This document shows, piece by piece, positions 17,751 to 25,387 of a stretch of DNA of 64,000 nt. Made by a program: the position numbers and the translations under genes. The number at the start of each line of letters is the position of its first letter. Position 1 is the first letter of the stretch. Location of the stretch: the NCBI RefSeq assembly GCF_014207095.1, contig NZ_JACHBG010000006.1:248001-312000 (forward strand), written 5' to 3'. This DNA is from Martinezella lusitana (GTDB lineage: Bacteria > Pseudomonadota > Alphaproteobacteria > Rhizobiales > Rhizobiaceae). The notes below the pieces were generated by a model. The model made no database searches, was not told the origin of the DNA, and worked only from the letters and a program-made list of their open reading frames with translations.

Positions 17751-18785
17751 ATGCAGAGACCGACGATCAAGACCATCGCGCAGGAAACCGGCCTTTCGAT
17801 CGCCACGGTATCGAAGGCGTTGAAGAGTTCGCCACAGGTGCGGCCGGAGACGCGGGCGATCGTCGTCGCCGCTGCCGAACGCGTCGGCTACGAGCTGAAC
17901 ATGCATGGCGTGCAGCTGCGCACCGGCAAGACCTATCAGGTCGCGGCGATCATGACGGCACCCGGGCCGAAACAGCAGGAGTGGGAAGGCGTCGAATATG
18001 CCCAGCTCTTGAGCGGCATTTCCTGGGCGCTGGAGGACAGTCCCTATCGGGTCTCGCTTTATGCGGTGCGCAATTTCGAGGAAAGCCTGGCAACCATCCG
18101 GCAGATCGTCGCGCTGAAGAAGGCCGACGGCATCATCGTCTCGGGCACGCGCGCCGACGATCCGCGCATCCGCATCATGCAGGCGGCGGATTTTCCCTTC
18201 GTCACCTACGGCACGACGATCCACAATGATGCGCATGCCTATGTCGATGCCGACAACGAGCAGATGATCCGCCGGTCGGTGGCGCGGCTGGTCGAACGTG
18301 GCCATCGCCGTATCGCACTCATCAATCCGCTGGCGGATCTGAGCTATGCCATCACCCGGCTTGCAGCCTATCGGCAGGCGCTCGATGTCGCCGGTCTTGC
18401 CTTCGATCCGGTGCTGGTGGCGCATGACCGGCTGACACCGGCCTTCGGCCGCGAAAGCGTGCTGGCGATGTCGCGTCTGCCCGATCCGCCGACGGCCTAT
18501 ATCTGCGCCAACGAGGCCTCGGCGCTCGGCGCCTTTTCCGGCTTTCACGAGCGTGGTCTGGTGCATGGTCGCGATGCGGTGATCAATGCGACCGACGATC
18601 TCAACGTCAGCCAGTATTTCGCGCCGCCGATCACCACCTATTTCCTGCCGATCCACGAGCCGAGCGAGCTTCTGGGCAGCTACATCCTGCGCCGCATGGA
18701 AGGCGAACCGCCGGAAGCACTGCAAGCCCTCATCATGCCCAGGCTCATCGAACGCTCCGACGATCGCGTCACACCAAAACGCTGA
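17751..18785 (+). CDS. LacI-family repressor of the adjacent glycoside regulon
   Basis: A 344-residue regulator. The HTH is TIKTIAQETGLSIATVSKAL (about residues 5-24), followed by the hinge (VGYELNMHGVQLRTGKTYQV) and a type-1 periplasmic-binding effector domain (DGIIVSGTRADDPRI, VTYGTTIHNDAHAYVDADNE). It is the last gene of the operon controlled by the paired AAACGTTT operators at 11794/11814. Further copies precede the next operon and the GH42 gene. It is therefore probably autoregulated and controls all three units. Effector presumably a sugar from the pathway. Confidence 0.88.
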   Translation: MQRPTIKTIAQETGLSIATVSKALKSSPQVRPETRAIVVAAAERVGYELNMHGVQLRTGKTYQVAAIMTAPGPKQQEWEGVEYAQLLSGISWALEDSPYRVSLYAVRNFEESLATIRQIVALKKADGIIVSGTRADDPRIRIMQAADFPFVTYGTTIHNDAHAYVDADNEQMIRRSVARLVERGHRRIALINPLADLSYAITRLAAYRQALDVAGLAFDPVLVAHDRLTPAFGRESVLAMSRLPDPPTAYICANEASALGAFSGFHERGLVHGRDAVINATDDLNVSQYFAPPITTYFLPIHEPSELLGSYILRRMEGEPPEALQALIMPRLIERSDDRVTPKR

Positions 18786-18908
18786 TCCTAGAGACATGCT
18801 CCGCGCCGTCTGTTCGAATTCCGTCTCTTCCTTCAGCATCCAAAACCTGTTCAAGTCGGGGTTTTCGCCTCGGAGGTGTTTGTGCACAGTTCTTTCGATG
18901 TGGAAATA

Positions 18909-18940
18909 AAAACGTTTATATTTCGAATTGAAAACGTTTA
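18909..18940. promoter_or_regulatory. Two LacI-type operators upstream of the amino-acid ABC operon
   Basis: AAACGTTT cores lie at 18910-18917 and 18932-18939, each as AAAACGTTTATAT. Their centres are 22 bp apart. They lie about 125-155 bp upstream of the binding-protein ATG and match the operators of the sugar ABC operon, tying the two units together. Confidence 0.8.
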
Positions 18941-19065
18941 TATTCCTTGCTAGGTAAAATGGCGTGAAGCGAGGATCTGACTGATGGCGTCGAGGGGGCC
19001 GGATCTTCTTTAGGGTTTTGTCGCGAGTTGCCAAGGTGGCAGTTCCGACGATTGAGGAGGAAGAA

Positions 19066-19812
19066 ATGAAGAAATTTGTTGCAACGCTTGCATTTGCCGT
19101 ATTGGCTGCAGGCGCCACCCAGGCCGCGGATCTCGGCGGCAAGCTGCTCAAGATTGGTTCCGACACGACCTCTCCGCCGATGGAAAGCATCGATCCGGCG
19201 AGTGGCCAGATCGTCGGTTTCGACATTGATGTCGTCAACGCCATCTGCACCAAGATCCATTGCCAGGCCGAGTTCGTGACGACAGGCTGGGATGGCATCT
19301 TCGCCGCCCTCGATCAGGGCAATTTCGATCTTGTCGCCTCCGGCGTGTCGGTCACAGACGAGCGCAAGAAGGCTATGGACTTCTCCGATCCGTACATTAT
19401 CAACAGCCAGGTCATCCTGACGCGCGCTGAGGATCAGGGCATCACGCTCGAGCAGTTCAAGGCACAGGGCCGCAAGCTTTCGGCGCAAGCCAATACGACT
19501 GATGCCCAGGTCGCAGAAGGCCTCGTCGGCAAGGAAAACGTTGCCGCATATGACACGTTCAGCGCGGCGATCATCGCCCTCAAAAACAAGGACGTCGACG
19601 GCGTCGTCATCAATGGTGCCAATGCTGCCGCCTATGAGCGCGAGTTTGCCGGCCAGCTGGTGGCGGCCATCAAGGGTCTGCAGTCCGATCCGATCGGTCT
19701 GGTTTTCCGCAAGGGCGATGAGAACGTCGCAGCCTTCAATGAAGGCCTGCAGGAGATCAAGAAGGACGGCACTCTGGACAAGCTGATCGCCAAATATTGG
19801 GGTCTCAAGTAA
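19066..19812 (+). CDS. Amino-acid-type ABC transporter substrate-binding protein (family 3)
   Basis: A 248-residue periplasmic protein. A Sec signal (MKKFVATLAFAVLAAGATQAA) precedes family-3 hallmarks: KIGSDTTSPPMESIDPASGQ, GFDIDVVNAIC, WDGIFAALDQGNFDLVASGVS, and TDERKKAMDFSDPYI. The start is set by GAGGAGGAAGAA. Family-3 proteins bind amino acids, often basic ones such as Lys/Arg/Orn/His, or opine-like molecules. It is under the LacI operator pair and followed by a strong hairpin and its permease. Confidence 0.87.
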   Translation: MKKFVATLAFAVLAAGATQAADLGGKLLKIGSDTTSPPMESIDPASGQIVGFDIDVVNAICTKIHCQAEFVTTGWDGIFAALDQGNFDLVASGVSVTDERKKAMDFSDPYIINSQVILTRAEDQGITLEQFKAQGRKLSAQANTTDAQVAEGLVGKENVAAYDTFSAAIIALKNKDVDGVVINGANAAAYEREFAGQLVAAIKGLQSDPIGLVFRKGDENVAAFNEGLQEIKKDGTLDKLIAKYWGLK

Positions 19813-19818
19813 GTTTTT

Positions 19819-19846
19819 GTCGGGAGCGCGCAACCGCGCTCCCGAC
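19819..19846 (+). promoter_or_regulatory. Strong intercistronic hairpin after the binding-protein gene
   Basis: GTCGGGAGCGCG (19819-19830) and CGCGCTCCCGAC (19835-19846) form a perfect 12-bp stem with a CAAC loop. No U-tract follows and the next gene begins 32 bp later. It probably stabilises the binding-protein mRNA 3' end and reduces read-through to the permease. Confidence 0.65.
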
Positions 19847-19878
19847 CTCGTCTGCTCGATCTGGCGCTGGAGGCCGGA

Positions 19879-21534
19879 ATGTTATTCATCAAAAGCGTGC
19901 GGCCCAGCAACCTGATCATTCTCGCGGCGCTGCCATTTATTGTCTATCTGTTTGCGTCCTCGCCGGATTATCTGCGGTCGTTGCAGGCTATCCTCGGCGT
20001 GGAACCGGGATCCTCGGCGTTTGTGCCCGGCTTCTTGCTGTTGTCGGCCGCTTTCGCTTCGGGTATCGCCGTTCTTGTCCTGTCGCGGGCGAACGTCGCG
20101 CGACCGCGCCTCACCATTGCGGTGACACTTCTTGGTCTCATCGCGACTGCCGCAATCCTCGCGGGCGATATGGTTCATCCCTTCATCGCCTCGGTGGTCG
20201 CCAACAGCGTCGATCCCTTCAAGTCCGATCTCATTGTCAAGGGCGTGACGCCGCGTCAGTTGACGCCGGCTGCTGATATGATCGTGCGGCAAGTCGAAGC
20301 CTGGATCTGGCCAACTTATGCCTTGTTGCTCGTGGTTGGTCTCGCATTGCTCGCGATCGGTAATCGCGCAGCCGTCGCGGCTGAGAGTGCCGCGCGCCGG
20401 GCAGGCGCATGGCTGCTCGGGGTGGTCAACGGCGCCGGCCTTGCCTTCATTTTCCTGATCGCTTACATCGCCTTCGCGTCGGGCCTTGCCACTACCATCC
20501 GCGCCGCCATCGCTGCCTATCTTCTGGCTGCGGTTCTTGGTCTCATATGGGTGGGGCTGCAGAAGCTGCGCTATACGCGCTCAAGCCTGATCTTTTTTGT
20601 GGCGACGACGTTTGGTCTGGCTGCTCTTTCCGCCTGGTTCCTGCTGCAGCCGCGCGACAACTACGTTTTGGCCGGCACGCTCGGCGGCAAGATCGGCATC
20701 GTCACCAACACGCCGTCGGGCTTGATCAGCGCGGTGCGCTTCGGCCAGTACGAGGGGGCTCCGAAAGCGGAAACGCCGGTCAGGACCTTCGTCACTCCGC
20801 AGCAGGCCATCGAGGCTGTCGGCAAGAAGCAGGATGTCAGCGGCGCATTGCTGCCTGAGGCGTCCGTGCCGTCCGACTGGCCGGTTATATGGCGCACCCA
20901 GGCGCTGAACGACCGTGACCGCGCCGCCGGTATAACTTTCTCCGTGGTCGCCATTATCATCGGTCTTTTGACCCTTGGCGGCTTTCTCCATCGCCGGCAT
21001 CCGTTGTCGATCGGCTCGGAGTTCATTGTCGATACGATCCGCGGCATCCCGATGCTCGTTATCGTGCTCTACGTCGGACTGCCGCTCAGCGGTGCTCTGA
21101 AGGATGCGACCCAGGGCGTATTCGATCCTCCGAACCTGATGCGCGGCATCGTTGCCATGGCTCTTGCTTATTCGGCCTATCTCGCCGAGATCTTCCGCTC
21201 GGGCATCAACGCAATCCCTGTCGGCCAGATCGAAGCTGCGGCAAGCATCGGCCTCAATCGCTGGCAGACTGCCCGGCTGGTTATCATCCCGCAGGCATTC
21301 CGCATCATCATTCCGCCGCTTGGCAATGAACTGATTGCTATCTTGAAGGACACGTCGCTTCTGTCGATCCTGTCGATCCGCGATATCACCCAGCGCATGC
21401 GCGAGTTCCAGTCGGCAAGCTTCCTACCCTTTGCGCCCTATAATTCCGCAGCGGTTCTCTACATCCTGCTGACGCTTGCGGCCGCCAGCTTCGTGAGCCT
21501 CATCGAGAAGAAATATGACGTCAAGCACCGCTAA
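19879..21534 (+). CDS. Long amino-acid ABC transporter permease with N-terminal extension
   Basis: A 551-residue membrane protein. The C-terminal third (about residues 375-551) is a normal HisM-type permease domain: TIRGIPMLVIVLYVG, the EAA loop YLAEIFRSGINAIPVGQIEAAASIGLN, and LKDTSLLSILSI. The first 350 residues add about seven hydrophobic segments and a soluble loop (VRFGQYEGAPKAETPVRTFV...). This is about twice the usual length and may supply both halves of the channel. No matching ATPase gene is nearby. Its last 20 bases overlap the SDR gene. Confidence 0.8.
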   Translation: MLFIKSVRPSNLIILAALPFIVYLFASSPDYLRSLQAILGVEPGSSAFVPGFLLLSAAFASGIAVLVLSRANVARPRLTIAVTLLGLIATAAILAGDMVHPFIASVVANSVDPFKSDLIVKGVTPRQLTPAADMIVRQVEAWIWPTYALLLVVGLALLAIGNRAAVAAESAARRAGAWLLGVVNGAGLAFIFLIAYIAFASGLATTIRAAIAAYLLAAVLGLIWVGLQKLRYTRSSLIFFVATTFGLAALSAWFLLQPRDNYVLAGTLGGKIGIVTNTPSGLISAVRFGQYEGAPKAETPVRTFVTPQQAIEAVGKKQDVSGALLPEASVPSDWPVIWRTQALNDRDRAAGITFSVVAIIIGLLTLGGFLHRRHPLSIGSEFIVDTIRGIPMLVIVLYVGLPLSGALKDATQGVFDPPNLMRGIVAMALAYSAYLAEIFRSGINAIPVGQIEAAASIGLNRWQTARLVIIPQAFRIIIPPLGNELIAILKDTSLLSILSIRDITQRMREFQSASFLPFAPYNSAAVLYILLTLAAASFVSLIEKKYDVKHR

Positions 21535-22231
21535 CAGGCCGTCGAGATTACAGGGGCCGGGTACAGTCCTGGTGACCGGCGCCTCGCGCGGTCTCGGCCG
21601 AATGCTCGCAGAGCTGTATGCCGGTGAAGGCTGGCGGGTACTGGCGTGCGCACGCCAGGAGCTCCCGGAGGCGATGGCTTCCATGCTGTTCTATCCGCTC
21701 GACGTCAACGATGCGGCGTCGATCGAAACGCTTGGAAAAATGCTCAAGGGCACGACGATCGACATCGTGATCAACAATGCGGCGGTTCGCGGCGACACTG
21801 GCGGGCTCGCGTCGCTGCGGACGGATGACTTCATGGAGGTCATGCGGATCAACGCGCTGGCGCCGTTGCTGATTGCTCAAGCTCTTAGGGAAAATCTTTG
21901 CCTCGGGCGACGCAAGGTGCTGGTTAACATCAGCAGCCGGGCCGGATCGCTCGCGGAGGGGACGCTGGATGACGACGACGGCGACTATGCCTATCGCTGC
22001 TCGAAAGCCGCATTGAACATGGCGACCGTGAAGCTGGCGCAGGATCTTCGGTGCGAGAATATCGCGGTCCTATCGCTGCATCCCGGCTGGATCCGCACCG
22101 ACATGGGCAGTCCGGACGCGGTTGTCGACATCGAGCGGAGCGCGCGAGGGCTGAAGGACCTGATCGACACGACGACGATGGCGGAGACCGGCAGTTTTCG
22201 CGCCTACGACGGCAAAGCAATATCTTGGTAA
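21515..22231 (+). CDS. Short-chain dehydrogenase/reductase (SDR)
   Basis: A 238-residue NAD(P)-dependent oxidoreductase. It has the Rossmann glycine motif TGASRGLGRML, the NNAA motif (IVINNAAVRGD), catalytic Ser in NISSRAG and YAYRCSKAALN (YxxxK). It resembles the C-factor-like SDR group. It overlaps the permease by 20 bases and precedes the kinase/phospho-lyase fusion by 16 bases. It probably reduces or oxidises a carbonyl intermediate of the same pathway; a semialdehyde from the phospho-lyase is one possibility. Confidence 0.85.
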   Translation: MTSSTANRPSRLQGPGTVLVTGASRGLGRMLAELYAGEGWRVLACARQELPEAMASMLFYPLDVNDAASIETLGKMLKGTTIDIVINNAAVRGDTGGLASLRTDDFMEVMRINALAPLLIAQALRENLCLGRRKVLVNISSRAGSLAEGTLDDDDGDYAYRCSKAALNMATVKLAQDLRCENIAVLSLHPGWIRTDMGSPDAVVDIERSARGLKDLIDTTTMAETGSFRAYDGKAISW

Positions 22232-22247
22232 GGAAAAGAGTTTGGCA

Positions 22248-25200
22248 ATGACCGACGCGAACAGCCAGCATGACGGCGAGATCCGGGCGATCGACGCACT
22301 ACTCCGCGACAGCTATGGCGTCTCGGGCAAGATAACCGCTCTGCCGGGCGAACACGATCTCAACTATTGCGTCGAGGCGGAAGACGGAACCCGCTTCCTT
22401 CTCAAGCTGCATGCCTCCGGCGACGCCGATGATCTCGCCATGCAGGTTGCCGTGCTTGATCATTTGGCGCGCATTGCGCCGCAGCTTCCGATCTCCCGTG
22501 CGCTGGCGGACAGGAATGGTGCCACCGCGATTGCGGCGGAGCTACGCGGCAAACGTACCGCGCGCCTGTTGACGTGGCTGAATGGTAGTGTGTGGTCGAA
22601 ATCTGCTGCGCGTGGCATGCAAAGCGTCGTTACGCTCGGTCGACTGCTCGGCGAGATGGATCGCAATCTCGAAGGCTTCAGCCATCCCGGCGCCAAGCGC
22701 ACTTACGCCTGGGATATCGGCCGTGCGGATATGCATCTGGAAAACCTTGCCTTCATTACGGATACCGAAAAGCGCGAAACCGTGAGGGTTATCCTTGAGC
22801 GTTTCGTTGTCGAGATACTGCCGCGATTGCAGCAATGCCCGCGCCAGGTCATCCATAACGACGCCAACGACTACAACGTCCTGCTTGGCGAGACCGGTGC
22901 CGTGAGCGGCCTGCTCGACTTCGGCGATATGGTCGAAACCTGGCGGGTTGTCGAAATCGCGGTTGCCGGTGCCTATGCGCTGATCGGTACGGAAGATCCG
23001 GTCGAGACGATCGGTCGTCTCGCCGGCGCCTATCACGCCGTCAATCCGATCAGCGAGACTGAAGCCGAATTGATCTTCGATCTGACCTGCACGCGCTATG
23101 CCGTCAGCATGTGCATGGCGGCCAAGCAGATCCGCGAAAATCCGGAAAATACCTATCTTCTCGTCAGTCAGGAAGACGTTTGGCGCGAGTTGCAGCGTCT
23201 CCAATGCGAGAACCGCTCTTTGGCGATTGCTCGCATCCGCGATGCCTGCGGCTTAGCTCCTATCCCGCATGGCCCCCGCATCGAGCGCTGGCTGGAGCGG
23301 AACGCGCATGACTTCGCTGCGATCTTCAGGCCCTCGGTCGCAAAGCCGGAGGTACTGGCGCTTGATTTCACCGCGGCGGGACCGGATGCGGATAGCTGGG
23401 CGTCGCTCGATGCCGCCGGCGCGGCCCGCTTGATCGAAGAGCGTGTCGAACAGGCTGGGGCCGATTTCGCCATTGGTCTCTACGGTGAAGATCGCAACAT
23501 CTATAAGAGCGATGCCTATCGGACGCCGACCGCCGGCCAGCGCCGCAGCATTCATCTCGGTGTCGATCTCTTCGGCCGAGAGCAAGAGCCTGTGCATGCG
23601 CCTTTTGCCGGGATGGTCGCCTTCATTCACGACGATGCCGTCGCGTTCGGCTTTGGCCCTACGGTGCTGCTCGAACATCGTACGGATGACGGAGATGTCT
23701 TCTGGAGTCTCTATGGCCATCTTTCGCGGGAAAGTGTGGCCAAACTCTCGGTAGGGCAGATAATCACCAAGGGCGAGGCTTTCTGCACTCTCGGCGAGGC
23801 GTCGGAAAACGGCAACTGGTCTCCGCATTTGCATTTCCAGATCGTCACGGATCATCTCGGCCTCGGTGCGCAGATGCACGGTGTCGGCGTGCGCGATCAA
23901 TGGCAGGTGTGGCGGGCTATCAGCCCCGATCCGAGCGTCGTCTTCGGTTTCTCTAAGCCTGCTTCGGTCGTCGTCGCGCGGGACAAGGATTTTCTGGTGC
24001 GCGAGCGTCATCGCCGCATCGGCCGTTCGCTCAGCATCGCCTATTCCGCGACGCCGCTGAAAATCGTCGGCGGTGAGGGAGCCTATCTGATCGACGAAGA
24101 GGGCACGCGCTGGCTCGATATGGTCAACAACGTCTGCCACGTTGGCCATTGCCATCCCCGCGTGGTGAAGGCGGCGCAGGCGCAGATCGGCAAGCTCAAT
24201 ACCAACTCGCGCTATCTGCATGACTCGCTGGTGGAATATTCCCGCCGTCTGGCGAGCCTGTTTCCCGATCCGCTCAATGTCTGCTTCTTCGTCAATTCTG
24301 GTAGCGAAGCGAATGATCTCGCGATCCGGTTGGCGCGCGCCTATACCGGCAATCGTGATATCATCACCGTCGATCATGCCTATCACGGGCATCTGTCCAG
24401 CCTGATCGATGTCAGCCCCTACAAGTTTGCCGGCAAGGGCGGAGAGGGGCGTCCGCGGCATGTCCGGGTGGCGGAGATGCCTGATCTTTATCGCGGCCGC
24501 TTCCGCTATGGCGATGCGGATGCCGGCAGCAAATATGCGGAGGACGTGCATAACCAGGTTGCCGCTCTTGCGGTGGAGGGACGTCGTCCCGCGTTGTTCT
24601 TCAGCGAGGGCATTCTAGGCACCGGTGGTCAGCTGACGCTCCCGGCCAATTACTTGAAGGAAGCCTACGCCCATGTGCGGGCGGCAGGCGGTCTTTGTCT
24701 GGCCGATGAAGTCCAGGTCGGCTTCGGCCGCGTCGGCAACCATATGTGGGCGCATGAATTGCAGGGCGTAGTGCCCGACATCGTCACCATGGGCAAGCCG
24801 ATCGGCAACGGACACCCGATGGCAGCCGTCGTGACGACGGAAGCCATTGCCGCCTCTTTCGCCAACGGCATGGAGTATTTCAACACCTTTGGCGGTAACC
24901 CCGTTTCCGCCGAGATCGGCCTCGCTGTTCTCGACATCATCCGCGACGAGCGGCTGATGCACCATTGCCGTGTCGTTGGCGACCGGTTGATGGATGGCGT
25001 GCGGGCGCTTGCCGCGCGCCACGCGATCATCGGCGATGTGCGTGGGCACGGGCTCTTCAACGGTGTGGAACTGGTGCGCAATCGCGAGACGCTGGAGCCA
25101 GCGGCGACCGAACTCGACTTCGTGATCGCGGAGATGAAGCGCAAGCATCGTATCCTGCTCAGCAGCGAAGGCCCGCACCATAACGTGCTGAAGGTGAAGC

Positions 25201-25283
25201 CTCCGGCGCCCTTCAGTACGGAGGATTGCGACCGGTTCCTCGATGCACTGGACGAGACCCTGTCTCGCCTGCCGGGCCGCTAA
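22248..25283 (+). CDS. Kinase - M23 - phospho-lyase fusion (hydroxylysine/ethanolamine kinase-like plus ETNPPL/PHYKPL-like)
   Basis: A three-domain protein of about 1011 residues. Domain 1 (1-330) is an APH/HYKK-like kinase with catalytic VIHNDANDYNVLL (about 203) and LLDFGDM (about 224). Domain 2 (430-560) is M23/LytM-like with HLGVD and SPHLHFQ. Domain 3 (580-1011) is a class-III aminotransferase with HVGHCHP, LNTNSRYLHD, DHAYHGHLSSLI, ADEVQVGFGRVG and PLP lysine in TMGKPIGNGHP (about 849). These match phosphoethanolamine and phosphohydroxylysine phospho-lyases, so it should phosphorylate an amino alcohol and then eliminate phosphate and ammonia. ATG chosen; a TTG two codons upstream is possible. 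There is no signal peptide, so M23 is probably structural. Confidence 0.88.
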   Translation: MTDANSQHDGEIRAIDALLRDSYGVSGKITALPGEHDLNYCVEAEDGTRFLLKLHASGDADDLAMQVAVLDHLARIAPQLPISRALADRNGATAIAAELRGKRTARLLTWLNGSVWSKSAARGMQSVVTLGRLLGEMDRNLEGFSHPGAKRTYAWDIGRADMHLENLAFITDTEKRETVRVILERFVVEILPRLQQCPRQVIHNDANDYNVLLGETGAVSGLLDFGDMVETWRVVEIAVAGAYALIGTEDPVETIGRLAGAYHAVNPISETEAELIFDLTCTRYAVSMCMAAKQIRENPENTYLLVSQEDVWRELQRLQCENRSLAIARIRDACGLAPIPHGPRIERWLERNAHDFAAIFRPSVAKPEVLALDFTAAGPDADSWASLDAAGAARLIEERVEQAGADFAIGLYGEDRNIYKSDAYRTPTAGQRRSIHLGVDLFGREQEPVHAPFAGMVAFIHDDAVAFGFGPTVLLEHRTDDGDVFWSLYGHLSRESVAKLSVGQIITKGEAFCTLGEASENGNWSPHLHFQIVTDHLGLGAQMHGVGVRDQWQVWRAISPDPSVVFGFSKPASVVVARDKDFLVRERHRRIGRSLSIAYSATPLKIVGGEGAYLIDEEGTRWLDMVNNVCHVGHCHPRVVKAAQAQIGKLNTNSRYLHDSLVEYSRRLASLFPDPLNVCFFVNSGSEANDLAIRLARAYTGNRDIITVDHAYHGHLSSLIDVSPYKFAGKGGEGRPRHVRVAEMPDLYRGRFRYGDADAGSKYAEDVHNQVAALAVEGRRPALFFSEGILGTGGQLTLPANYLKEAYAHVRAAGGLCLADEVQVGFGRVGNHMWAHELQGVVPDIVTMGKPIGNGHPMAAVVTTEAIAASFANGMEYFNTFGGNPVSAEIGLAVLDIIRDERLMHHCRVVGDRLMDGVRALAARHAIIGDVRGHGLFNGVELVRNRETLEPAATELDFVIAEMKRKHRILLSSEGPHHNVLKVKPPAPFSTEDCDRFLDALDETLSRLPGR

Positions 25284-25331
25284 GTTTTCACCTCACCACA
25301 GAGATCATGCCGCATTGGTTTTAGCGGCGAT

Positions 25332-25343
25332 ATAAACGTTTAA
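25332..25343. promoter_or_regulatory. LacI-type operator upstream of the GH42 gene
   Basis: ATAAACGTTTAA contains the AAACGTTT core (25334-25341), the fifth copy found in this region. It sits in the 104-bp gap between the fusion gene and the beta-galactosidase gene, giving GH42 its own regulated promoter. Confidence 0.75.
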
Positions 25344-25387
25344 ATTTCGACTGCGACAAGGGTAATGCCCGACGTTCGGCGACTTGA

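Noticed and set aside
17439..19298. 619-residue minus-strand frame across the glycoside hydrolase and LacI genes
   Set aside because: It runs antisense to two strongly supported genes and the operators at 18910/18932. Composition is shadow-like.
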